DNA from: Alphaproteobacteria bacterium
Lineage (GTDB): Bacteria; Pseudomonadota; Alphaproteobacteria; UBA8366; Aestuariispiraceae
Direction: 5' to 3'
Length of the DNA: 64,000 nt
Assembly (NCBI GenBank): GCA_006844765.1
Contig: SPJV01000215.1
Coordinates: 6,429 to 70,428 of the forward strand
Below, one piece after another: positions 17,601-25,012 of this stretch. The notes beneath the pieces were generated by a model. That model did not search any database. It had not been told where the DNA came from and worked only from the letters and a program-made list of their open reading frames with translations. The translations under genes were made by a program, and so were the position numbers. Position 1 is the first letter of the stretch; each line of letters starts with the position of its first letter.

Positions 17601-18345
17601 GGCCTATGCATCCTTCGGCATTCGCAGTGTCGTCGGCAATGTCATCCCGAATAACGCCGGGTCTTTGGAGCCCATCCGCATCACCGCGCCGGAAGGCTCG
17701 ATCCTGAATGCCTTGCGCCCGGCTGCCGTGACCGTGCGACATGTGACCGGCCAGATGCTGCCCGACGTGGTGCTCGGTTGCCTGGATCAAGCGGTTCCGG
17801 GCATCGCCCCGGCAGAAGGGTCTTCCAGCCTTTGGAACCCAAGCCTGTTGGGAGGCCAAGGCGCTGTCGGCGCAACGGGGGGAGAGGATGTGGGGGATAG
17901 TTTCTCTGTCACGATCTTCCATTCAGGCGGGACAGGCGCACGACCCGGCAAGCCCGGACTGGATGCCACGGCTTTCCCATCCGGTGTCCGGAATACGCCG
18001 GTCGAGATCACCGAATCCATTGCCCCGCTGATCTTTCATAAGAAAGAACTGCGCCCCGGCTCCGGCGGTGCGGGAGAGTATCGCGGTGGGGATGGGCAGG
18101 TGATGGAACTTGGCCATGCCGATGGTCATCCCTTCGCGATCTTCGCCCTGTTCGACCGGATTGAGCACCCGGCACGGGGTCGGCGCGGTGGCGGCGACGG
18201 CCTCGCGGGATCCATCTCACTGGATGATGGAACGCCACTCAAGGGTATGGGAAAGCAGACCATCCCCCGCGATCGGCGGGTTCTGTTGAACCTGCCGGGG
18301 GGTGGCGGTCTGGGCACGGGGATTGGGGCCGACGAAAGCCTATAA
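14662..18345 (+). CDS. Fused hydantoinase/5-oxoprolinase (HyuA-HyuB)
   Basis: 1227 aa from ATG 14662 (GAGAG just upstream; the open frame to 14368 has no start signal). HyuA half (about 1-690): 'KLAVDIGGTFTDAV' phosphate loop, 'VHGTTLATNALIERRGAKTALI', 'SFDMGGTTAKICLI' and 'EIGAGGGSIA', the actin-like ATPase signatures. HyuB half (about 703-1210): 'VIWNRMIQAVEEQAQALIRTAFS', 'DVYFTNDPWEGTGHLFDFTVV', 'RGGGDGLAG' and 'LPGGGGLG'. The one-chain layout is that of eukaryotic 5-oxoprolinase; bacterial relatives cleave 5-oxoproline, N-methylhydantoin or related cyclic amides with ATP. Being opposite an MttB-like gene suggests an N-methylated cyclic amide substrate, as in creatinine-type catabolism, but this is inference. 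Confidence 0.93.
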   Translation: MAIKLAVDIGGTFTDAVIEKDGQYFGLKELTTHGAPADGFLKATRRILAETNTRPEDVSLIVHGTTLATNALIERRGAKTALIVTEGHRDSLKIAYENRFDQYDIQADRLPPLVPRALRLPVTERVNFKGEVITPLEEGSILAAAEILAAEGVESVAVGLLHAYANPDHERRIRDVLRERLPDISISLASDVCPEIREYERQSTTVANAYIRPLMAQYLHDLEDRLATEGFGCPCLLMTSGGNLVTIRTAAEHPIRLVESGPAGGTILAADIARRHGEDSVLSFDMGGTTAKICLIDKGEPLLSRSFEVDRAHRFMRGSGMPVKIPVIEMVEIGAGGGSIASVDALNRIQVGPKSAGSEPGPVCYERGGEAPTITDANLTMGRLAAEGFAGGTMTLDAAGAATAIDRQVGDPLSLDTLDAAIGIIEIVDENMASAARVHAVERGLELEGRAMIAFGGAAPLHAVRLAEKLGIDRVIIPGNAGVGSAVGFLIAPVAYEVVRSRYQHLDALEPAILDGLFQDMAEEASAVVRLGAPDADLVEKRHAYARYVGQGHEIKVELPGGTLDASLQSHIAQRFEEEYARQYGRIVPGLAIEVLTWSLTVEAPTNTVVSKTDKISGNLPELGDEDRTISFPGAAMRSEAAIVAREILSAGGVLPGPAAITEAQTTTILPPGYVAQMTDNGDLILSRLNESQRKEAGGAQGLREQVIWNRMIQAVEEQAQALIRTAFSTSVREAGDLSAGVFDAKGRMLTQAVTGTPGHVNAMAASVQHFMAAFPLETMVEGDVYFTNDPWEGTGHLFDFTVVTPVFQQGTAVGTIASTIHVVDIGGRGFGPDAGEVYEEGLCIPKMPLFKAGEPNDIALDIIRANVREPVQVIGDLYALAASNDVGASRLLETMGEFGLNSLDGIGEHIIETSRAAMAAEIAKLPNGVFKNEMWVDGYDSPILLKARLTIGDDAIDVDWAGTSPQSAFGINVPLTYCQAYASFGIRSVVGNVIPNNAGSLEPIRITAPEGSILNALRPAAVTVRHVTGQMLPDVVLGCLDQAVPGIAPAEGSSSLWNPSLLGGQGAVGATGGEDVGDSFSVTIFHSGGTGARPGKPGLDATAFPSGVRNTPVEITESIAPLIFHKKELRPGSGGAGEYRGGDGQVMELGHADGHPFAIFALFDRIEHPARGRRGGGDGLAGSISLDDGTPLKGMGKQTIPRDRRVLLNLPGGGGLGTGIGADESL

Positions 18346-18428
18346 CGATCCACTGACGGCCTTGTGATTTCCCCAGACCCACTCCGCAGCCTAAGTAGTC
18401 GGCGGAGAGACGACTGTTTGGGAAAACG

Positions 18429-19859
18429 ATGGAAAAGATTGAAACAGATATCTGTGTGATCGGCGCAGGCTCCGGCGGGCTTAGTGTTGCGGCGGGCGCC
18501 GTGCAGATGGGCGCCCGAGTGGTGCTGATCGAAAAAGGGCTGATGGGGGGCGATTGCCTGAATTATGGGTGTGTCCCGTCCAAGGCGCTGTTAGCCGCCG
18601 GTCATGCTGCGGAGGCTCATCGTTCCTCCGCACGCTTCGGCGTTCTCGCTTCCGAGCCGGTTATCGATTGGTCCAAGGTGCGGGACCATGTGCAGGGTGT
18701 CGTCGCATCCATAGCGCCGCATGATTCTGTCGAACGTTTCGAAGGGCTTGGCGTCACGGTCATCCAGGCTGCAGGGCGTTTCGCCGGGCGTGATCGGGTT
18801 GTGGCCGGCGATAAGGAAATCAAAGCGAAGCATTTTGTGGTCGCGACCGGATCCAGTCCTTTCGTGCCGCCGATCCCAGGGCTCGACAAGACACCTTACT
18901 TCACCAACGAGACAATCTTCGATAATGCCGCACCAATCGAGCATCTGGTGGTGATCGGCGGCGGGCCGATTGGCCTGGAAATGGCGCAAGCCCATCGGCG
19001 ATTGGGGGCGAAGGTCACGGTTGTCGAAATGCTGACAATCCTTGGAAAAGATGATCCGGAAGCTGCTGATATCGTTAAGTCTCGTCTGGTTCAGGAAGGC
19101 CTGGATCTGCGGGAGGGAGAAGCAGTTACCGCTGTGGAACCCATGTCTGGTGGCGGCATCGCAGTGCTGACTGAGAAAGATGGCGAGGCGCGCCGCATCG
19201 AAGGCTCCCATCTACTGATGGCAGTCGGGCGACGTCCGAACACAGATGGCCTGGATCTGGACAAGGCCGGTATCGCCTTTAACCGCTCAGGCATTGCGGT
19301 CGATGCCCATTTGAAGACGACAAACCGAAAAGTCTTCGCCATCGGTGATGTCTCCGGTGGATATCAATTCACCCATATGGCGGGCTATCATGCAGGCATC
19401 GTCATCCGGCAGACACTGTTCAAGATGTTCTGGGCCAAGGTGGATTATCGCGCGGTTCCCTGGGTGACCTATACCGATCCGGAACTGGCCCATGTCGGGC
19501 TTTCCGAGGCAACGGCGCGGGAGACCCTGGGCGAGGACAATTTCCAGGTTCTGCGCTGGTCACTGTCTGAGAATGACCGGGCCACGGCGGAACGGGAAAC
19601 CCATGGCCTGTTGAAAGTGATCATTGATAAGAAGAGCCGGGCCCTGGGCGCGACGATTGCCGGGGTAAAGGCGGGCGAGCTTTTGCTGCCCTGGATCATG
19701 GCTGTCCAGCAACGTCAGAAAATGGGGGCAATCGCTGCCCTGATCGCGCCCTACCCGACATTGGGGGAGATCACGAAACGCGCTGCCGGCAGTTACTTCA
19801 CACCGAGCCTGTTCTCCGAAAAAACCCGCAAGATTGTTAAGTTTTTGCTGAAACTATAG
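18429..19859 (+). CDS. Class I pyridine nucleotide-disulfide oxidoreductase (Lpd/MerA-like)
   Basis: 476 aa. FAD-binding 'DICVIGAGSGGLSVAAGA' at the N-terminus, redox disulfide GGDCLNYGCVPSKAL (Cys near 42 and 47), NAD(P)-binding 'LVVIGGGPIGLEMAQ' near 180, second FAD motif 'VFAIGDVSGGYQFTHMA' near 303, then the dimer domain. The C-terminal catalytic His-x-x-x-x-Glu of lipoamide dehydrogenase (HPT..E) is changed to PYPTLGE, so the His base is missing. It is therefore unlikely to be an E3 subunit, and no E1/E2 genes are near. It belongs to the membrane- or sulfide-associated 'mercuric-reductase-like' group of uncertain substrate. Confidence 0.9.
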   Translation: MEKIETDICVIGAGSGGLSVAAGAVQMGARVVLIEKGLMGGDCLNYGCVPSKALLAAGHAAEAHRSSARFGVLASEPVIDWSKVRDHVQGVVASIAPHDSVERFEGLGVTVIQAAGRFAGRDRVVAGDKEIKAKHFVVATGSSPFVPPIPGLDKTPYFTNETIFDNAAPIEHLVVIGGGPIGLEMAQAHRRLGAKVTVVEMLTILGKDDPEAADIVKSRLVQEGLDLREGEAVTAVEPMSGGGIAVLTEKDGEARRIEGSHLLMAVGRRPNTDGLDLDKAGIAFNRSGIAVDAHLKTTNRKVFAIGDVSGGYQFTHMAGYHAGIVIRQTLFKMFWAKVDYRAVPWVTYTDPELAHVGLSEATARETLGEDNFQVLRWSLSENDRATAERETHGLLKVIIDKKSRALGATIAGVKAGELLLPWIMAVQQRQKMGAIAALIAPYPTLGEITKRAAGSYFTPSLFSEKTRKIVKFLLKL

Positions 19860-19956
19860 CACGGGGCTCCCTTGAGGGTTGATTCTGAGGTAGCATTGAA
19901 TATGTCCAGGAAAGTGACCTCGGGAGCGGCACGATCAGGAACAAGGAATTGTCCCC

Positions 19957-20115
19957 ATGAGAATTGTATTGCTGAGCTGTATGGCTGTTTTTGCGCTCTC
20001 TGCCTGCAACCTGACGACGGGGCAGAAGATGCATGAAGTCACGGCGTATAATACCGCCCCAACCACATACCCGGAATACACCTCCCCGAATTCAGATCGC
20101 GGCCAAGCCCGCTGA
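19957..20115 (+). CDS. Small predicted lipoprotein
   Basis: 52 aa, preceded by AAGGAA (7-8 nt spacing). The N-terminus MRIVLLSCMAVFALSAC is a short lipoprotein signal with lipobox LSA-C at Cys17. The mature part is ~36 residues and rich in Thr, Pro and Tyr (TAPTTYPEYTSPNSD), with no fold evident. It could be an entericidin-like or cell-envelope small lipoprotein; no family is assigned. It sits alone between the flavin oxidoreductase and the convergent Fe-ADH. Confidence 0.6.
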   Translation: MRIVLLSCMAVFALSACNLTTGQKMHEVTAYNTAPTTYPEYTSPNSDRGQAR

Positions 20116-20155
20116 GGGCTAATGAGGGTGCGTCTGTCGACTGGTTCTTGAAGGC

Positions 20156-21280
20156 CTAGAGATCGGCCAGAACAGCGGCGGAATCCCCTAAAAAATTGCG
20201 GCCTCTTGCCCCGGCAAGCGCATCTTCGACCAGGGATCGCCATTCCTCTGCACGGACACCATGATCCGCCGGTACCGTCCCAACACCAAGCGTTTCCAGG
20301 AATGCTTGGAGAGTGTCCGCGCCTGCATTCAAGTCTTGGCCAAAGATCGCGGCCAGTCGGGCATCACAGTCGCTATCCGCACCCGCGACCCAACGCATGA
20401 CCGTCGGCAGGCTGAAGGAACAGGCTATCCCATGCGCAACGCCATGATGCAGAGTGATCGGATAGCTGAGTGAATGGGCCAGTGCTGTCTTTGTGTTTGA
20501 AAAAGCCAGCCCGGCCATGGTCGCCGCTTTCCCCAAGCGGGTTCGGAGGTCACTATTTTGCAGGTCATCGGCCAGCGGCGGCAACACATCCAAGATCTCT
20601 TTTGCCGCGCTGATCGCGTGGCTGGCGGAGACTGGATTTGCGTTTACATTCCACAAACTCTCCAACGCGTGCGACAAGGCATCCAAGCCGGTGCTGACGG
20701 TCAACGCACGGGGCAAACCAAGCGCCAGCCCCGGATCCACAATCGCTGTGCGGGGATAGAGGGCCGGCAGTGCAAGCGAATGCTTCTTTCCAGCGGCACT
20801 GTCCCAAACCGTCGCCCAGCATGTCACTTCACTGCCTGTCCCTGCCGTGGTCGGAACCGCGATGATGGGTGTGGCGGTTAAGTCCGCGACACCGTCGCCG
20901 GTCTCCAAATACCGTCGGACGCGCGCGAAATCGCCATCTGCTGCCGCAAGCACTTTCGCCGCGTCAATGACAGACCCGCCCCCTAAGGCAATGATGCAAT
21001 CAATGGGGCCGGCTTGACGCGCAGTGGCGTAATCAGCGCAGGCCGCCTCTAGTACCGGATAGTCGGGGTTGGTTGTGATGCCGTTGATCACGGCGGCGGG
21101 TTTCCCGGCGGAAGCAATGACGCGGTCCGTCATTGCCTGAAAGACGGGCTCGTCATAGGTAACCAACACATAACGGCCAGCGCCAATCTTTCCGCCAATC
21201 CCATCCACAGCATCAAGACCGAACAGAATTTCGGTCGGATTCCAGTATCGCCATGCTGCGTTCGTTGTCATGCCGGCCAT
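20156..21280 (-). CDS. Iron-containing (group III) alcohol dehydrogenase
   Basis: 374 aa, an intact Fe-ADH. The NAD(P)-binding domain has 'CIIALGGGSVIDAAKVLA' near 95 and 'IAVPTTAGTGSEVT' near 140. The metal site is visible as Asp and His in 'STGLDALSHALESLW' and two His in 'LAHSLSYPITLHHGVAHG' near 270. The opening 'WRYWNPTEILFG' reminds me of the phosphonoacetaldehyde-reductase-like branch, but no phosphonate gene lies nearby except a sulfatase/phosphonate-hydrolase-like enzyme 2 kb away, so the substrate stays open. The GFA-family gene is encoded just upstream on the same strand (114-bp gap). Confidence 0.88.
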   Translation of the reverse strand: MAGMTTNAAWRYWNPTEILFGLDAVDGIGGKIGAGRYVLVTYDEPVFQAMTDRVIASAGKPAAVINGITTNPDYPVLEAACADYATARQAGPIDCIIALGGGSVIDAAKVLAAADGDFARVRRYLETGDGVADLTATPIIAVPTTAGTGSEVTCWATVWDSAAGKKHSLALPALYPRTAIVDPGLALGLPRALTVSTGLDALSHALESLWNVNANPVSASHAISAAKEILDVLPPLADDLQNSDLRTRLGKAATMAGLAFSNTKTALAHSLSYPITLHHGVAHGIACSFSLPTVMRWVAGADSDCDARLAAIFGQDLNAGADTLQAFLETLGVGTVPADHGVRAEEWRSLVEDALAGARGRNFLGDSAAVLADL

Positions 21281-21394
21281 TCGTGGTTCAAATTTGGGAA
21301 GCAGAAAACCTATGGCATCACCAAAGCAATCACCAGCCGCAGGGTGTTATTGTTTCATGACAGATCACACACCAAGGCGTAGCCGGCCAAGGCC

Positions 21395-21811
21395 TCAGTC
21401 AGCCTGATCAATTGGCGTATCGTACCGTGTGAATTTCGACAGGGTATCGGTAATCTCATAATAATCCGGCTTCTCATCCACGAAGATATGGTGGGTAAGT
21501 TTCAATCCCGTTGGTTGGTCAAGGCTGCCGGCATTGATGCCGATGGCTGATTTGCCATCATCCCAGAAGAGGGCGGAACCGCAGTTGGAACAAAAGCCAC
21601 GCCGGGCATAGTCTGACGATTGATACCATTTCAGCCCCTCTTCGGAGAGAATGTGAAAGGCCTCTCGCTCTGCACCGGCGCCAACGACAAAATGACCGCT
21701 CTGCCGGACGCATTGGCTGCAGTGACAGGCATGGATATCCGTTAGCGCACCGCGCACCTCATACCGCACGGACCCGCATAGGCAATGGCCGGTGTAAACC
21801 TGGTCAGGCAT
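21395..21811 (-). CDS. GFA (glutathione-dependent formaldehyde-activating)/CENP-V domain protein
   Basis: 138 aa, the usual size for the family. Zinc ligands are visible in three blocks: HCLCGSVRYEV at residues 9-19, 'HACHCSQCVRQSG' near 30, and 'GFCSNCGSALFWDD' near 75. The founding member of the family was linked to S-hydroxymethylglutathione formation, but most members are uncharacterised. GGAGGAT precedes the ATG. A nearby dehydrogenase of the Fe-ADH type on the same strand makes an aldehyde-handling pair possible, without proof. Confidence 0.88.
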   Translation of the reverse strand: MPDQVYTGHCLCGSVRYEVRGALTDIHACHCSQCVRQSGHFVVGAGAEREAFHILSEEGLKWYQSSDYARRGFCSNCGSALFWDDGKSAIGINAGSLDQPTGLKLTHHIFVDEKPDYYEITDTLSKFTRYDTPIDQAD

Positions 21812-21847
21812 TGTATCCTCCGGTCTCTATAGACGTTTTTCTCGTCA

Positions 21848-21876
21848 TTGACGGGTTAAGCTAGGACGCCTAGGGT
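21848..21876 (+). promoter_or_regulatory. Predicted promoter of the MFS leader
   Basis: TTGACG (21848-21853), a 17-bp spacer and TAGGGT (21871-21876). The -10 is weak. A start near 21883 would place the leader-peptide ORF ~26 nt into the transcript. Confidence 0.45.
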
Positions 21877-21908
21877 TTCCCTTGCAACCATTCAGGACAG
21901 TTTTGGCA

Positions 21909-21965
21909 ATGATGCAGAACATGCTCGTCATCGTCGGGAGAAGGTGCATGGGTCGTCGCGATTAA
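21909..21965 (+). CDS. Putative 18-residue leader peptide
   Basis: ATG ATG start with AGGA at 21894-21897 and a TAA stop at 21963-21965, encoding MMQNMLVIVGRRCMGRRD. The centre has the consecutive rare arginine codons AGA-AGG (21939-21944). The end of the ORF contains the 5' arm of a hairpin that competes with the downstream terminator. This arrangement is that of a transcription-attenuation leader. The hydrophobic 'LVIV' followed by basic residues could act as a nascent-chain arrest sequence, which is inference. Confidence 0.5.
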   Translation: MMQNMLVIVGRRCMGRRD

Positions 21966-21999
21966 TCGCAACGGCATCCATAACGGAACCCCATGCGCC
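21943..21999 (+). promoter_or_regulatory. Antiterminator hairpin of the MFS leader
   Basis: GGTGCATGGG (21943-21952, inside the leader ORF) pairs with CCCATGCGCC (21990-21999) over 10 bp with one G-U. The 3' arm shares C21996-C21999 with the terminator stem, so the two hairpins exclude each other. The loop holds the perfect palindrome GCGATTAATCGC. Confidence 0.55.
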
Positions 22000-22025
22000 C
22001 TCGATACTCTCGGGGGCGTTTTTTT
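21996..22025 (+). terminator. Intrinsic terminator (attenuator) ahead of the MFS gene
   Basis: CGCCCTCGA (21996-22004), loop TACTC, TCGGGGGCG (22010-22018): a 9-bp stem with one G-U, followed by seven T. It lies 45 bp before the MFS start, on the same strand, with no complete gene between promoter and terminator. Confidence 0.8.
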
Positions 22026-22069
22026 ATGCATCATTTTCCAATGCCAAATGCTGATAAGGAGACAGAGAG

Positions 22070-23278
22070 ATGATACGAGCCGCGAAGAGGCCGCCCCATA
22101 TGGTGACCCTGGTGCTGCTGACGGCGGTCTCGACCCTGTCGCTCACCATGTTTCTGCCGTCATTGGGGGCAATGTCAGTCGAGTTTCAGGTCGACTACGC
22201 GCTGATGAACCTGTCTGTCGCCGGGTATCTTGCAGCAACGGCGGTCCTCCAGATCATCGTCGGCCCTCTGTCGGATCGGTTTGGGCGGCGGCCTGTCTTG
22301 CTGATCGGCATGGCCTTGTTCGCGATGGCCTCTATCGGCTGCATGATGGCGCAAACGGTGCAGACATTTCTGGTCTTTCGATTCCTTCAGGCCGGGGTGA
22401 TTTCCGGCTATGCCTTGTCTAAAGCTGTGGTGGGCGACACCCATGAGCCGCAGGATGCGGCGAGCCGGATGGGCTATATTTCCATGGCGATGGCGATTGT
22501 GCCGATCCTGGGGCCAATGGCGGGCGGGACATTAGATGTACTGTTCGGTTGGCGGGCGAATTTTCTTGTCTTCGCAGTGCTGGGCATACTGTTATTCGCG
22601 TTGTGTTGGATCGATCTGGGGGAGACGAACAAGACCCCGTCGCGCACCATGGGACAGCAATTTCGCACTTATCCAGAACTGCTGCGCTCCCGCCGGTTTT
22701 GGGGATACAGCCTCTGCGCCGCCTTCTCCGTCAGTGCCTTCTATGTCTTTTTGAGCAGCGCACCGCTGGTGGCGCACACGGTCCTGGACGTGCCGCCGTC
22801 GAAGGTCGGTCTTTATATCGGATCAATCACCTGTGGTTTTCTGTTCGGCAGTTTCCTGTCCGGGCGCTTCGGGGGGCGGCTGCCCCTGACAACCATGATC
22901 CTGATCGGGCGCGTCGCAGCCTGTGCGGGACTGTCCGCAGGCTTGATCCTGTTGTCCCTCGGGATTGTGCATGAGCTGACTTTGTTCGGCAGCACCATCT
23001 TTGTCGGCATCGGGAACGGGCTCACCTTCCCCAGTGCGAATGCCGGCACCGTTGCCATCCGCCCGCAACTGGCCGGCAGTGCGGCAGGCTTGTCCGGCGC
23101 GATGGCGGTGGCGGTGGGCTCCATCGTAACCTGGACGACCGGGTATGCCCTCAAAGTCGGCGATCCGGGCATGACCATGTTGGTGATCATGCTTGTCTGC
23201 TCCGCCCTAGGCCTCTTGGCCGGGCTCTATGTCCGATGGGTGGATGCACGGGAAAAGGCTACGCCTGTCCGGCAATAG
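22070..23278 (+). CDS. Bcr/CflA-type MFS drug exporter
   Basis: 402 aa, 12 predicted helices. The MFS motif A is present after TM2 as 'GPLSDRFGRRPVLLIG' (about residue 65). The motif C-like region 'QAGVISGYALSKAVVGDTHEPQDAASRMGY' is typical of the Bcr/CflA (DHA1) drug-resistance branch. AAGGAGACAGAG precedes the ATG. It exports toxic compounds from the cytoplasm by proton antiport; known relatives handle bicyclomycin, chloramphenicol and sulfonamides, but the substrate here is not visible. Expression is probably controlled by the attenuator directly upstream. Confidence 0.9.
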   Translation: MIRAAKRPPHMVTLVLLTAVSTLSLTMFLPSLGAMSVEFQVDYALMNLSVAGYLAATAVLQIIVGPLSDRFGRRPVLLIGMALFAMASIGCMMAQTVQTFLVFRFLQAGVISGYALSKAVVGDTHEPQDAASRMGYISMAMAIVPILGPMAGGTLDVLFGWRANFLVFAVLGILLFALCWIDLGETNKTPSRTMGQQFRTYPELLRSRRFWGYSLCAAFSVSAFYVFLSSAPLVAHTVLDVPPSKVGLYIGSITCGFLFGSFLSGRFGGRLPLTTMILIGRVAACAGLSAGLILLSLGIVHELTLFGSTIFVGIGNGLTFPSANAGTVAIRPQLAGSAAGLSGAMAVAVGSIVTWTTGYALKVGDPGMTMLVIMLVCSALGLLAGLYVRWVDAREKATPVRQ

Positions 23279-23299
23279 CGGTCAGGCGGGTAACACCGG

Positions 23300-24874
23300 C
23301 TACCAGATTCCGACCTTGATCCGGCCACCGGCATCCCAGTCATCGGTCTGAGCTTCGACATAGTCGGGCGTGGCGGTTCGCTGGACCGGCCGATTGATCA
23401 GATGCTCGAAAAGCCTGTCCTTCATCTCGCGCCTGATCGGTTCGAAATCCGCATCGCGCCCGATATCATGGCATTCACTGGGATCAACACGCAGGTCATA
23501 CAGCTCCGGAGGCAGGTCGAGGTGATGGACATAAAGCCAGTGATCGGTCCGAACCGACCAGAGCCGTCCCCGATCCGGCCCCAGACCGAGCGATCGGCGT
23601 GCCTGCCGGGGGGCGTAATCAAGCTCACCAACCAGTGTCTCCCGCCAACCGGTCGCTGCCGCATCAGTTCCCAAAAGGGGCAATAGGGATCGGCCTTCCA
23701 AGCGATGACCGGGCACCGGCGCGCCCAGGGCATCAATGAAGGTCGGGACCAGATCAATAGCCTCTACCGGATCATCCCGCAGAAACGCCCCCTTTTTGTC
23801 GGGGTGATAGACAATCAAGGGAATCTGCGCGGATTCTCTGAAGGCGAGTTCTTTCTCTCCCAGCCAATGGTCTCCTAACAGATCGCCATGGTCGGACGTG
23901 AGTACGATGAGCGTGTCCTTAAGCCGCCCCATGGCGTCAAGGCGCGCCATCAATCGGCCGATATTGTCATCCAACTCCCGCACCAACCCCAAATAGGTTG
24001 GGATCACCAGCCGCCTGGTGGCCTCGCGGGAGAACTGCCGGCTCTCATCATGTTCCATGAAGGCCAGATGGACGGGATGTCCCGCGTGACGTTCCTGTGC
24101 CTCGCGATTGGCTTCCCACACATCTTCCGGCCCGAAAGCGGCATGATAGGGCGCCGGTGCGATATAGGGCCAATGGGGTTTGATATAGCTGAGATGCAAA
24201 CACCAGGGCGCATCATCCATTTCGGCGATGAAGTCCAGTGCCTTGTCGGTGGTCCAGGCGGTCTCCGAATGGGCGGGGTCGACCCGGGCCGGGACGGCGG
24301 CATTGCGCAGATACCAGCCGGAAAGCGTCTCCCCATCCTCAGACAAACCCGCATTCGCGATGTCGTGCCACGGATTGCCGGCTTCATAACCTTGCGCGCG
24401 AAGATACTGGTTATAGGCAAGGTCCGGGTTGCCGATTCCATCCCCATTGTCCGGGTACAGACCATCATGGCGTAACCAGGGCTCGAAGCCGCCTTCGGCC
24501 ACGGTGACACCATGGTCCTCCCGTGCCTCTAGACCAAGCCGCGCCATGCCATCCCGGTCGGCACGGACGTGAGTCTTCCCGGCCAGCGCAACCCGCAACC
24601 CCAAGGGCCGCAGGTAATCGCCCATGGTCATGACCCCGGCATCCAAGGGGGCCTGATTGAAAGTTGCACCATGGGTCGCAGGGTAAAGTCCGGTATAAAA
24701 GCTCATCCGGGACGGGCCGCAAATCGGGCTTTGGCACCAGGCATTGGTGAAGCGTGTGCCCCGCGCGGCCATTGCTTCCAAATGGGGAGTGGCCAACTTC
24801 GAACCCGGCAGACCACCGACGCAATCGGCCCGCAGTTGGTCTACCATAATGAAAAGAATGTTCTTTACCGCCAT
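23300..24874 (-). CDS. Sulfatase / phosphonate monoester hydrolase-like enzyme
   Basis: 524 aa. 'ILFIMVDQLRADCVGG' starts the alkaline-phosphatase-superfamily fold and supplies metal ligands. The formylglycine motif is PICGPSRMSFYTG (Cys near 51, C-x-P-S-R), so it needs maturation by a formylglycine-generating enzyme. 'LTSDHGDLLGDHWLGEKELAF' near 330 gives the remaining metal ligands. There is no signal peptide, so it is cytoplasmic. Its overall look (no export signal, 'THGATFNQAPLDA' after the FGly site) is closer to phosphonate/phosphodiester monoester hydrolases than to polysaccharide sulfatases. It is convergent with the MFS gene and divergent from the histidine kinase. Confidence 0.87.
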   Translation of the reverse strand: MAVKNILFIMVDQLRADCVGGLPGSKLATPHLEAMAARGTRFTNAWCQSPICGPSRMSFYTGLYPATHGATFNQAPLDAGVMTMGDYLRPLGLRVALAGKTHVRADRDGMARLGLEAREDHGVTVAEGGFEPWLRHDGLYPDNGDGIGNPDLAYNQYLRAQGYEAGNPWHDIANAGLSEDGETLSGWYLRNAAVPARVDPAHSETAWTTDKALDFIAEMDDAPWCLHLSYIKPHWPYIAPAPYHAAFGPEDVWEANREAQERHAGHPVHLAFMEHDESRQFSREATRRLVIPTYLGLVRELDDNIGRLMARLDAMGRLKDTLIVLTSDHGDLLGDHWLGEKELAFRESAQIPLIVYHPDKKGAFLRDDPVEAIDLVPTFIDALGAPVPGHRLEGRSLLPLLGTDAAATGWRETLVGELDYAPRQARRSLGLGPDRGRLWSVRTDHWLYVHHLDLPPELYDLRVDPSECHDIGRDADFEPIRREMKDRLFEHLINRPVQRTATPDYVEAQTDDWDAGGRIKVGIW

Positions 24875-25012
24875 GGGTTCGGATTAGATCACGGAGCACC
24901 AGAGCATGAAAACCAATTTCGGGACTTTGGGGCCGCGCGCGCAGGTTACTATGCAAAACGCGCACATTCTGTTAATCTTTTTTTCACTAATAGGTTGGAA
25001 AATTGCCACACT

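Noticed and set aside
18429..19859. E3 subunit of a 2-oxoacid dehydrogenase
   Set aside because: The catalytic His is missing and no E1 or E2 gene is near.
24569..25012. Extended N-terminus of the histidine kinase
   Set aside because: It lies antisense to the sulfatase gene and has no start signal; the GAF-like domain begins after ATG 25013.
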